Notes under the pieces: model-generated | The model's database searches: none | What the model saw: the letters and a program-made list of their open reading frames with translations, nothing else | Told to the model about the DNA's origin: nothing | Part shown: positions 1-10,100 of the stretch, in pieces | How positions within the stretch are numbered: position 1 is the first letter of the stretch | Layout: every line of letters begins with the position of its first letter | From: Henningerozyma blattae CBS 6284 | Taxonomy: Eukaryota; Ascomycota; Saccharomycetes; Saccharomycetales; Saccharomycetaceae | DNA length: 64,000 nucleotides | Direction of reading: 5' to 3' | Assembly (NCBI RefSeq): GCF_000315915.1 | Contig: NC_020193.1 | Coordinates: forward strand, 744,001 to 808,000 | Translations under genes and position numbers: made by a program

Positions 1-2859
1 GGTGTTTGTGCAATGGATGCTAAAGTTTTATCAAAACCTTGTAGAAGAATTTTAAATCGATTAATTGAAAATGGTGAATTTGAAACAATTATATTTGGTG
101 ATAAAGTTATCTTAGATGAAAATATTGAAAATTGGCCAACTTGTGACTTCTTAATTTCATTTTTTTCAAATGGGTTCCCATTAGAAAAGGCAATCAACTA
201 CGTAAAATTAAGAAAACCATTTATAATTAATAATTTAATTATGCAAAAAGTTTTATGGGATAGACGTTTGGTATTAAGAGTTTTAGAATCTGCAAAAGTT
301 CCTACTGCTGAAAGATTAGAAATCTCAAGAGATGGAGGCCCTCAAATTGATAATGATGAAGATCTCAAAAGGGAATTGTTGAAATTAAACATTATATTTA
401 ATAAGACGCCTGAACCCAATTGGAGAATGTTAGATGATGATACATTAGAGGTGGATGGCAAAATTATGAAAAAACCATTTGTAGAAAAACCTGTTGATGG
501 AGAAGATCATAATATTTATATATATTATCATTCAAAGAATGGCGGTGGAGGGCGTAGATTATTTAGGAAAGTCGGAAATAAATCATCTGAATTCGATCCA
601 ACATTAATTCATCCTCGTACGGAAGGGTCTTATATATATGAAGAATTTATGGATGCTGATAAATTTGAAGATGTAAAAGCTTATACCGTGGGCCAAACTT
701 ATTGTCATGCTGAAACTAGAAAATCACCAGTAGTAGATGGTGTTGTTAAAAGAAATACTCATGGCAAAGAAGTCAGATATCTAACAGATTTAACGGATGA
801 CGAAAGAGATATTGCTAAAAAAGTATGTACATGTTTCTCACAAATGATTTGTGGGTTCGATCTTCTAAGAGTTAGTGGGAAGAGTTATGTTATTGATGTT
901 AATGGCTTTTCATTTGTCAAAGATAACAATGCCTATTATGATGAGTGTGCAAATATTTTAAGAGATATATTTATTAAAGCCAAAAAAGAAATTGATGAAA
1001 AGAAGAAAACATTACATCTGATTCAAGAAGAGAAGAAGCAGAAATGGGTATTTAAAGGTTTGGTAACTGTTATTAGGCATGCTGATAGAACACCTAAACA
1101 AAAGATTAAGCATTCGTTCACATCTCCAATTTTTATTTCTCTATTAAAAGGCTATAAAGAAGAAGTTGTTATTAGGAATCCAAATGATCTAAAAATCGCT
1201 CTATTAGCTTTAAATATTGCCCAAGAAGAGAATGCAGAGGACCAGAATAAACTTGCTTCATTAATAAACGCCTTAAGTAAGAAATTGGAAATACCAGGCA
1301 CAAAGATTCAATTGAAGCCAGTATTAGAGTCTGATAATGAAGTAGAAAAAGTACAATTCATCTTAAAATGGGGTGGGGAACCTACACATTCTGCTAGGTA
1401 TCAAGCAAGAGAATTAGGTGAACAAACTAGGCAAGACTTTGACCTGCTGAATAGAAATATATTGAAAAATATTAAGATTTTTTCCTCATCAGAGAGGAGA
1501 GTTTTATTATCAGCTCAAATTTGGGCTACTGCCTTATATAGAGCAAATGAATTTAGAACTGACGAAATCAACATCAGACGTGATTTATTGGATGACAGTA
1601 ATGCTGCAAAAGATTTAATGGATAAGGTTAAAAAGAAGCTAAAGCTACTTTTGAGGGAAGGGAAAGAGATGACTCCACAATTTTCTTGGCCAAAAAAGAT
1701 GCCTGAACCTTACTTTGTAATGAAAAGAGTAGTTGAATTAATGAATTATCATAAAGAATTGATGGATTATAAATTTGCCACCCAAGACACAGATTCAATG
1801 CAATCAGAATGGTGCTGTGCTGAAGACCCTAGTTTATTCAAGGAAAGATGGGAGAAACTTTTCAATGAATTTACATGCATTGAAAAAGTTGATCCATCTA
1901 AAATTTCAGAGCTATATGATACTATGAAATATGACGCATTACACAATAGAGACTTCTTAGAGCATATATTTGATCCAAGTGATTTAGAAACTCCAGCTAG
2001 AGAAAAATTTAATGCTCTTTGTCCACATTCTCTAGTTGACAAATATCCAATTAATATTTTGGCTAAAAATAACTTTAAAATTGTAGAATCAATTAAAAAT
2101 AAGCTAAGCAGCACAGACAAACCCTCAAACAGCGTTGGATCATTAGGCTGGGTACTTGAGAAGAATAGCAAGACTTCAGATAATGCAAACTCTATGATAT
2201 CGGTCTTTGAAGAACGCAAGTTTATGCAATTTAGAGAATTATTTAAACTAGCGAAAGTTTTATTCGATTTCATTTGCCCTAAGGAATATGGTATCGAAGA
2301 TAATGAGAAATTAGATATTGGATTACTGACTTCTTTACCATTAGCTCAACAAATACTTAAAGATATTGCTGATATGAAAAATAAAGAGGATCCTGCATGC
2401 CATGCCTATTTTACAAAAGAATCTCACATTTATACATTGTTAAATATCATATATGAATCAGGCATACCAATGAGAATTAATCGGAATGCATTGCCAGAAT
2501 TTGATTATTTATCACAAATTAATTTTGAATTGTATGAAAGTACAGATAACAATGATGAAAAATCACATTCTATTAGATTAAAGATTTCACCAGGCTGTCA
2601 TACTCAAGACCCACTTGATGTTCAACTTGATGACAAACATTATATTAGTTGTATCCCCAAAATATCTCTGACTAGACATTTAGACTTAAATTACGTTCAT
2701 AAACAATTTCACAAAAAATTTGAAAGGGTTCATCTACCGCAAACTTTTACCCCCGTCAATATTACGAATCCTAAAATTGATTATTGCACTCAAACTGATT
2801 GTGACAAAAAAAGCAAGCATGATACTAATGAAAATGACGTATTTAATTCTACAAAGTAG
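1..2859 (+). CDS. VIP1: Inositol hexakisphosphate / diphosphoinositol-pentakisphosphate kinase, 3' part (5' end outside window)
   Basis: Homologue of yeast Vip1 (YLR410W), the PPIP5K-type kinase that makes inositol pyrophosphates (1-IP7, IP8) used in phosphate and stress signalling. The frame is open from base 1: the codons before the first Met read GVCA, and GVCAMDAK is internal in Vip1, so the start lies upstream and roughly 200 N-terminal residues are missing. The visible part begins in the N-terminal pre-ATP-grasp domain, runs through the ATP-grasp kinase domain (GEDHNIYIYYHSKNGGGGRR; later DVNGFSFVKDN), then the histidine-acid-phosphatase-like domain that starts with RHADRTPKQK at about visible residue 359. 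The C-terminus after PVNIT is shorter than and unlike the Lys/Ser-rich tail of S. cerevisiae. Identification is certain; partial only because of the window edge. Confidence 0.97.
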   Translation, partial: GVCAMDAKVLSKPCRRILNRLIENGEFETIIFGDKVILDENIENWPTCDFLISFFSNGFPLEKAINYVKLRKPFIINNLIMQKVLWDRRLVLRVLESAKVPTAERLEISRDGGPQIDNDEDLKRELLKLNIIFNKTPEPNWRMLDDDTLEVDGKIMKKPFVEKPVDGEDHNIYIYYHSKNGGGGRRLFRKVGNKSSEFDPTLIHPRTEGSYIYEEFMDADKFEDVKAYTVGQTYCHAETRKSPVVDGVVKRNTHGKEVRYLTDLTDDERDIAKKVCTCFSQMICGFDLLRVSGKSYVIDVNGFSFVKDNNAYYDECANILRDIFIKAKKEIDEKKKTLHLIQEEKKQKWVFKGLVTVIRHADRTPKQKIKHSFTSPIFISLLKGYKEEVVIRNPNDLKIALLALNIAQEENAEDQNKLASLINALSKKLEIPGTKIQLKPVLESDNEVEKVQFILKWGGEPTHSARYQARELGEQTRQDFDLLNRNILKNIKIFSSSERRVLLSAQIWATALYRANEFRTDEINIRRDLLDDSNAAKDLMDKVKKKLKLLLREGKEMTPQFSWPKKMPEPYFVMKRVVELMNYHKELMDYKFATQDTDSMQSEWCCAEDPSLFKERWEKLFNEFTCIEKVDPSKISELYDTMKYDALHNRDFLEHIFDPSDLETPAREKFNALCPHSLVDKYPINILAKNNFKIVESIKNKLSSTDKPSNSVGSLGWVLEKNSKTSDNANSMISVFEERKFMQFRELFKLAKVLFDFICPKEYGIEDNEKLDIGLLTSLPLAQQILKDIADMKNKEDPACHAYFTKESHIYTLLNIIYESGIPMRINRNALPEFDYLSQINFELYESTDNNDEKSHSIRLKISPGCHTQDPLDVQLDDKHYISCIPKISLTRHLDLNYVHKQFHKKFERVHLPQTFTPVNITNPKIDYCTQTDCDKKSKHDTNENDVFNSTK

Positions 2860-3008
2860 ATCCATGTCGAATTATATAAATAACTAGAATGGTGACTATG
2901 AAATAGATCACAGAATTATATAACTAAAAACATTATTATACTGTTTTTCAAATACGTATCCATTATCTTGTATCCAAACGATTACAAATTTTATTAAAAC
3001 TAAAATTG

Positions 3009-3124
3009 ATGTGTATTATTTTTAGTGTTATTTCTTAAATATTTTTTATTGTGGCTATAATTAATGTGTATTATTTTTAGTGTTATTTCTTAAATATTTT
3101 TTATTGTGGCTATAATTAATGTGT
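3009..3124. repeat. Perfect 55-bp tandem duplication
   Basis: A 55-bp unit starting atgtgtattatttttagtgt occupies 3009-3063 and is repeated base for base at 3064-3118. The first six bases of a third copy follow at 3119-3124. It lies between VIP1 and the broken gene. Perfect identity suggests a recent replication-slippage or unequal-exchange event. No function is apparent. Confidence 0.95.
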
Positions 3125-3291
3125 CACAATATTGAGAATAATAATTCGTAAAAAAATAAAAATATATAAAAACTATAATGAAAATATATGTTTATTAAAA
3201 AAATATTTAAACAATAGGAACATACCTTATTGAATCCAGTACTTTTTTATTGTTTAACTTTAAATTAACCTTTTTGTTTTTAAAACCAATT
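3125..3291. other. AT-rich upstream region of the broken gene
   Basis: With 2860-3008 and the tandem duplication this forms the roughly 430-bp gap between the VIP1 stop and the ATG at 3292. It is A/T-rich with A- and T-runs. I see no RNA gene or clear factor site beyond the duplication. Confidence 0.5.
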
Positions 3292-4441
3292 ATGTCAAAT
3301 ATTAAATATCCAGAGCTTCGATTTCTTGAAGATGATCAATGTAAAAAAGAGGATATTTCGTTTCTACAAGAGATACAAAGAGAATTACCAAAATATTTAA
3401 ATGATAAAAACCCAATAGCCATTATTTCTGTTGATGATAAGGGTGAAATTTATGTGGAAAATTTGAACAGCTTCATTTCATCTAACGAAGATAATGCATC
3501 TATTTTGATAGCCCCAGGTTATGAAAATATCCCAGAACATGTTTCAGAAATGCCCAATACTACATTAGCAAGTTTACAAGGTCGAAAAATTGTGATTTTT
3601 TTAACCATCGAATTTCCAAGCCTTCTTACAAGAAACCTTAATCTATATAAAATGCCATATATCGAACTAAAAACACCAAGGTACTCAATTTTGTTTCAAA
3701 TTTTTATTTCAGGGAAAATGTCGTTATTATTGAAGCTTCAAATAATTTTAACCTCAATGAATTGTTACAGGAATTACGTAAAAATACACCTAAAGAATTT
3801 ATATCACCCGAATCTTTTGTTATCTCATCTTTTATCTATTCGTTTCAATATTTTGATCGTGTTTCTGATACTAAACTACCACTCTATGATGAGGTAATCG
3901 ATAGGTGTGAAATGCTCTGTTCAAGAGTATTTTTCAATATGAGAGCGGTACACTTTGATATTCAATACACAATGGCTAATTTGAAATCACTAATGACTTC
4001 TTTAGAGTATTTTGATGTCAGTTTAATTCGATTTAATGCCACTATTCTTTTTAACAATGAATATCTTCAAACACTTCAACATATTAGTCTTCAACAAGAG
4101 AAAGTGATTAAAAGAAAAAAACGTATTGGGATGGTAGAATTAAGGATCTGGATGATATAAAAGATAATTTTAACGGGCATGTTGTTCGAAGGACAACATG
4201 GATTGGCTCATTTATCACAAGTATTGCTGCTATATTGACAGGAGCCTACGTTGCAAATATACTTCAAAATAATATAATGCTTGTACTATGTATATTAAGT
4301 GTACCATCGATTTTGGTTTTTCCATTCCTATTTAGAATTTGGGTGGGAAATATTCGACCAATTGTTACCACTTTATGGATTATTCAGAATATACTAGACT
4401 GTTTGAACAATTTATATGATTATGCACGTGAACGTCAATAA
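3292..4441 (+). pseudogene. Broken gene for an unidentified membrane protein (two frameshifts)
   Basis: Three overlapping open stretches in three frames read as one coherent protein. Frame one starts at ATG 3292 (MSNIKYPELRFLEDD) and stays protein-like to about 3690. Frame two takes over near 3680-3720 (VVIIEASNNFNLNELLQEL) and runs to about 4120. Frame three takes over in or just after the A-rich run near 4110-4130 (GRIKDLDDIKDNFNGHVV) and ends at 4441. Both shifts go the same way and fit one-base deletions in an ancestral frame. The composite would be about 380 residues: an acidic soluble N-terminal half, a helical middle, then two hydrophobic segments (about 4205-4270 and 4260-4340). The layout loosely recalls CorA-like channels, but I see no GMN motif and do not recognise the family. 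Sequencing error is the alternative to true decay. Confidence 0.65.
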
Positions 4442-4969
4442 TTTAGAACAAATGCCTCTTATCAAAATAATCTCGCCATTCTTTGAAGCAATGAGGCAGT
4501 TCAGGGCTCAAATACCTATGATATAGTGCTAAAGTTATATTTGTAGATATATATTATACAAACTTTTAACATATAAAGATTTATTCACCCTTAGAGAAAT
4601 TTAATCTTATTTTAGAAACTGAGTTCTAAAATATAATAACTATCAGAAGTAACACGTACTCCTAGTAAAATAGTTCAATACTATTTATTCATTCAATCTT
4701 TTACCGAGGATACGCACCTTCACAGCAATCACTAACCTAATAGATAACCAGACCATCCACATAAGAATATCAAATTGCTAAATGTACAGAAATACCTAGG
4801 TTATTTAAATGGTATTTGTTGGAGAGTATATACTAGAAAATAAAGGAAGATATATGACTAAGAAAATCCAATAGTTATAGAAAAAATAAAAAAAAACTTA
4901 AAAAAGTTGATTGAACAAAGATATTCGTACAATATCAAAAAAAAAAAAAAAGATTTGTTTCATTTTCAT
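4442..4969. other. Convergent intergenic region, nothing recognised
   Basis: The 528 bp between the broken gene and the PRS1 stop are AT-rich and include a run of 14 A at about 4938-4951. No RNA gene, repeat family or clear regulatory site was seen. The two short reading frames overlapping 4907-5138 are low-complexity and run antisense into PRS1. Confidence 0.5.
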
Positions 4970-6262
4970 CTATACTACATTAGTAATGGAATCAAACAAA
5001 ACAGAGATACTTTCACCATTGTGGTTACGGCGAATACATTCAGCAAAAATCATAGAAACATCAATAACAACCAATTTCTTAGACTCGGTAAGAGTTTCTT
5101 TTGATATTGGGAAGGTATTGGTTACAACAACTTGGTGAATTGCATCTGATTGTTCCAACTGTTCCAAGCAATCACCAGTAAATATACCATGTATACCAAT
5201 AATGTACACTTTTGTTGCGCCACAGTTTTGAACTAAATGTTCAGCTGCACTAATGTATGCACCTGGTCTATCAATCATATCATCTAAAATAATTGCAATA
5301 CGATTTCTAACATTTCCAACTAAAGTGATTAATCGTTCATGCTGTTGATTTAATGTTGGTTCATCATCTTCAGAATCATATCCATCATAAGTTTCTCCCA
5401 AAGCATAAGCATCTTGTGTAGGATTAGAAGAACTAGTCTCAGGACTACATTCAGAAAGTGAGCTGTCACTATCACTTTCGGCGACATTATCATCAATGAC
5501 ATGTCCATTACGGATTCTTGCCGTTTGGATACCTTCAGTTAAAAAAATTTTTTCTTGCTCATTTGGGTCTTCACCAGGCCTAATAATAGGCCTATTTTTT
5601 CTTAGCATAGATTGCTTTCTACGTTTTAGTTGCTCATAGCTTTTATTTTGAGAATATATATCTTTAGCACGGCGGCGGTCTGTGTGAATCATAGCAAAAT
5701 TAACTCTTAAAGTACTAGCAAGTGCAGTAACTCTTTTAGCACCCCCAGGGTTCTTTGAAACAATGACAGCATCCTGATAATCTTTAATATTTTCAGTAAT
5801 CCATTGAGCTAAACAAGGACCTCCATAAAGGTTATCTACCGGTTTTGAGAAAAAACCTTGCATTTGATTGGAATGTAAATCCATTGAAATAACGTGGTCT
5901 GCGCCAGCCATAATAACCAAATTAGCTAACATCCTTGCGGTAATAGCACCTCTATGCTTCTTCATCCTACATTGCTTTGAATAAGGAAATTGTGGAATAA
6001 CAGCAGTAATTTTTTTAGCTGAGCCACCTCTACAAGCAGAAACCAAAATTAACAATTCCATTATATGATCATTAACGCTGCTTGATGCTGACTGTATAAC
6101 ATACACATCCTCATCTCTAACTGAGGAGCCAATTTGAACAGAAGTTTCACCATTAGCGAAATTTTGCAAGGTACATGGTGCAGGCTCAATTCCCAATCTT
6201 TTGCAGATTAGGTAACCTAATTCTGGATGAGAGTTACCCACAAAAACTTTACACTTACGCAT
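4970..6262 (-). CDS. PRS1: Ribose-phosphate pyrophosphokinase subunit (PRPP synthetase)
   Basis: Homologue of yeast Prs1 (YKL181W, 427 aa; here 430 aa). It belongs to the cytoplasmic complex making PRPP from ribose-5-phosphate and ATP, the precursor of purines, pyrimidines, His, Trp and NAD. Visible features: the N-terminal KVFVGNSHPELG strand-loop, the divalent-cation site MDLHSNQMQGFF (D128-H130), and the PRPP-binding loop IILDDMIDRPGAY (about 323-336). As in S. cerevisiae Prs1, an acidic Ser-rich non-homologous insertion separates them (about 204-310: RRKQSMLRKNRP, then SDSDSSLSECSPETSSS). That insertion is known to link Prs1 to cell-wall-integrity signalling. FAS1 follows downstream on the same strand, as in S. 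cerevisiae. The start is supported by MRKCKVFVGN alignment. Confidence 0.97.
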   Translation of the reverse strand: MRKCKVFVGNSHPELGYLICKRLGIEPAPCTLQNFANGETSVQIGSSVRDEDVYVIQSASSSVNDHIMELLILVSACRGGSAKKITAVIPQFPYSKQCRMKKHRGAITARMLANLVIMAGADHVISMDLHSNQMQGFFSKPVDNLYGGPCLAQWITENIKDYQDAVIVSKNPGGAKRVTALASTLRVNFAMIHTDRRRAKDIYSQNKSYEQLKRRKQSMLRKNRPIIRPGEDPNEQEKIFLTEGIQTARIRNGHVIDDNVAESDSDSSLSECSPETSSSNPTQDAYALGETYDGYDSEDDEPTLNQQHERLITLVGNVRNRIAIILDDMIDRPGAYISAAEHLVQNCGATKVYIIGIHGIFTGDCLEQLEQSDAIHQVVVTNTFPISKETLTESKKLVVIDVSMIFAECIRRNHNGESISVLFDSITNVV

Positions 6263-7112
6263 ATTAATTAGTAGTTGTTCTCTTGTTTCTCTTTTAACCA
6301 GATTATTTAATTTCTGATTCTTGTTGTCTTAAGTAAGTAATTTTATTCTAATTCACTTTCGTAATTATAATAAAATACAATGGATTTGGCTGAGGTATGA
6401 AATGCAAACGTTATCCTTAACAAAAATGATATACTAACAAATTTTATAGAACCGCCGTTTCTCGTAAACAGTATTGTAGATGATCCAAAAATAGCGTTAG
6501 TGATAAAGTTTAAAAGAATCTAGAGGTGTTATAGACCTAGGATGAAAAATAGCTGACAGTGTCTTGAGTAATCTTATTCACTAATTATGTAAATTGAAAA
6601 TGTGGAATATATAAATGATTATTTGATTTGAACATCGCTCTTTTGTTAAATGTTAAAAAGCAAAAAATAATAATTAAGGTTTCATCTACTTAATTTTATA
6701 ATAAAATCTATTGAAATTTTTGAAGTAACATCGGCCTAGTAAAAATTTTCCCATTTCCAAGCCTGTATGAATTAAATTGTAAAAAGTGATGAGATTTTCC
6801 CGTGGTTATGGGCTTAAAGTAAAAAAATTAGGCTATGGTTGATACATAATTTTTTATGAATAAAAAACATTGAATTATAGTTTGCGCAATGAATCATTAA
6901 AAGGATTAATAAATATTAACAGTTAATAACAGGTATATAAAAAATTATCCAAAAACAGAAATATACGAAGAAAAAATAAAGAATAATATATATAATAAAT
7001 ACTAAGACTAACTTATTATCTGTGAAGAAAAACAGAATAAATAAAATCAGAATACAAATGGAACCTTATAAGATTAGCAGTAAACAAAGGAAAAAATTTG
7101 AGAAAACTAAAA
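6263..7112. promoter_or_regulatory. PRS1 upstream region / FAS1 3' flank
   Basis: 850 bp between two minus-strand genes must hold the PRS1 promoter and the FAS1 terminator. An RRPE-like A5T4 block (AAAAATTTTCCC at about 6739-6750) is visible, a motif shared by growth-regulated nucleotide and ribosome-biogenesis genes. With no second element, this is weak. The FAS1-proximal part (6900-7110) is A-rich and otherwise featureless. Confidence 0.35.
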
Positions 7113-10100
7113 TTATTTATTTTCGTAGGATTCCCAATTATCTAGAATATCCTTAATCTTGTCAGAACCAGTTAAGTTATACACATCTTGGAAATATTCC
7201 TTCGTAATTGCAAATGGCTTGGCGGTCAAATTTGGAATATATTTACCAACTAATTTATCGACTTTAACGTTTTCTTTAATAATATTCTTAGTTAAGAAGC
7301 TCTTGAATGGTTTAACACCATTTCTTAAGTATGATGAGTGGAAAGGTACTGAGATACCTGGTAGTGGTATACATGCAAATCCCCTCTGTAATTCAATTGG
7401 TTGTGGTTTAGCTAAGGATTTCTTAGCAACTTCATCAATTATTTCGAATAAGTTAGCTTCGACTTCTTCTAAAGACATAGTTTCTTGTAGTTTAACAATG
7501 TTGATCTTTTGAACTTTAATGAAGTTTAATACATTATTTAAAGTATCCAACCCTCTTAAATCACCAGCTGCAACATATTGTTGACCTTCAACATTATAAT
7601 TAACAATTTCACATAACCATTGAGTTCTCTTGCCAACTTTTTCAACAACAAATTGTAAAGCTTCTTGAGTAAATGTTGGAGAAACTCTACCTGGGTTTAC
7701 AGCAATCATACCATAGTTAGATCTTCCCACTTCATCTCTTGGAACAGCTACTTGCATGGTCATACCTCTGTAGAATACAACTTCAACTAAAGATTCAATT
7801 GACATAACATCTGCCAAGGAAGCTAAAGCAGCATATTCACCTAATGAATGACCAGCAAAGGCAGCATCAACAGGAATCAACCCCTTAGACTTCAAATCTT
7901 CAAAAGAAGCCTTTTCCATTAAAGTTAAAGCAGGTTGAGTAAATTGAGTAGCTGATAGCAAACCTGTTGGTGATCTAAAAGTATAAGAGGTAGTAGTTTC
8001 GTCAATCTCTTTAAAAATTCTTTCAGTTTTAACGGAACCATCAACAATAGTTTCGAAAATCATTTGAGTATAATTCTTTCTAATTTTCTTACCCTTTTCA
8101 CCACCAAAATAAATAGTTAATTCATTTGGATTAGTCTTGACAATTTCTAAGATAGAGAAACCATATGTATTCTTGAAGTGAGCATCAGCTCTGTCCCAAA
8201 CATTTCTTGCAACCTCTGAGTTTTCATATAGATCCATACCCATACCTTGTTCTTGTGAACCTTGACCAGTAAAGACAAATGCAGAAACTGGTTGTTCAAT
8301 TTCAGCTTCACCTGTTAGAACAACAACATCATTATCATTCTTAGTTTCAAAAGTGATCAATTTTCTACCGTTAATCATACCAACATGTTGGATAGTTGTT
8401 TTCAATGGAGTATTTGGTAAAACCATATTAGCAAAGTTACAACTGTAAGCACGAACTCTTGAAGAAACATTATCCGCAGCAGCATTTTCAATTAAACTAC
8501 GAACTGCAGCAGAAGAATACATACCGTGTGTAATAGTACCAGGCAATTGGGCGTAAGTAGCAAAATGGCGAGAAACATGGATAGGATTTAAATCACCAGA
8601 AATTCTAGCATATTTTTCATTTGTGTTTGGAGATTGAGATTCAATTGTGCCAATTGGAATTGGATTTTCCAAATTAACCTTGTGTTCTAACGTGGAACCG
8701 TTTCTCTTCAAATACTCAATTACCGGGTTACCGAAAGATTCGCTAGCTTCGTAATCTACAACACCAATTTCCACAAATTCTCTAGTAGGTAATTCAATTT
8801 TAATCAGGCCATGACACTTTACAGATGAGAAAATTTCGGCATCTTTAAATGTAACTTCAGTTTCGGTTTCAAAAGAAAGTGATTTGTCTAATAAATCAAT
8901 ATCTTCATCATCCAATTGGAACCATTCTTTGGAATGTAAAACAGCGATATCCTTTTGAGATTTAATGGTTACTCTGTAAACAGGATTGGTTGTCTTTTGG
9001 AAAGTGTTTTGGAAATCAGTGTAGTTACCTCTGTAAAAGAAGGATGAAGTGACTTCCATAACTGGGGAGCCTTCCCTTGATAAAGTACCAATAACTTCAA
9101 CTACCTTACCGGTTGGTTGATTAACGATAGACTTAACTACAGCAGATGTGGTAATTAAATCGCCTTCCTTTAATGGAGTAGCACCAGGAATCATTCTATA
9201 ACCATTTGATAAATGTACTAACTTCAATAAATCACCATCAATAGTTTCTGGAAAAATTGCCTTTATAATAACTCTCCAGCCAACAACAATTGCAAAATCC
9301 ATCGGAGCTAACATAGTTCTACCTTCTCTCTTCACAAAATCTTCACAATTATTACCAATAGCGTGAGTAAATTTGGTAATAGCATCAGATGTAATTCTGA
9401 ATTGATTGTTGTTAATGATTTCATCCTTTGGACTGAAGTTTAAGTCGAACTTTTCATCATTTAACCATAATTTCCAATACATTTCTTTAATTCTGTTATT
9501 ACGGTTTTCCATAATTTCAATAATTGGGGCAAAACCATCATTATTATTAAAATGGTACAATAAGCTTAATTTAACTGGTTTGTTATCCATTGATCTATTT
9601 TCAATCAATTTTAATTCGATTTTATTGTTTTCAATGGATGATAATTTTGCGATTGGTTTAAATTCACCTTGAATCTTGTCGAACAATGTGACTTGGGCCT
9701 TCGATGAATCGTTATAGTTTTCAATTTCTACAATCAAATTAGAGTTAGCTGAATTATCCTCAGAGTTAGAGGTAGCAGCAAAATGTTTTGGTCTAAAGAT
9801 ATCCCTAATTGGATTGTCAACGTATAAGACATCTTGAACGATTCTATCAGTGTTGAAGAAGGCAAATCTCCAGTCCTTCTTTGTGCCTGCTAACAAATTA
9901 AACCAAACGTTTTCATTCTTAATAGTGCTGGAATTGATAACTAATTTCTTAGAATCATTCTTGGAGATATACTTAGTAAATGAGGATTCAGTAATAACTG
10001 GATCATTACCACCAAAGTAATCAATTGTTGGAATAGAGTCAACATCATTATTATAATAATCTTTTAATAATTTTTGAACTTGACCATCATGAATTTCATC

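Noticed and set aside
1767..2273. 168-codon antisense frame within VIP1
   Set aside because: Lies wholly opposite a conserved kinase/phosphatase gene. No family resemblance.
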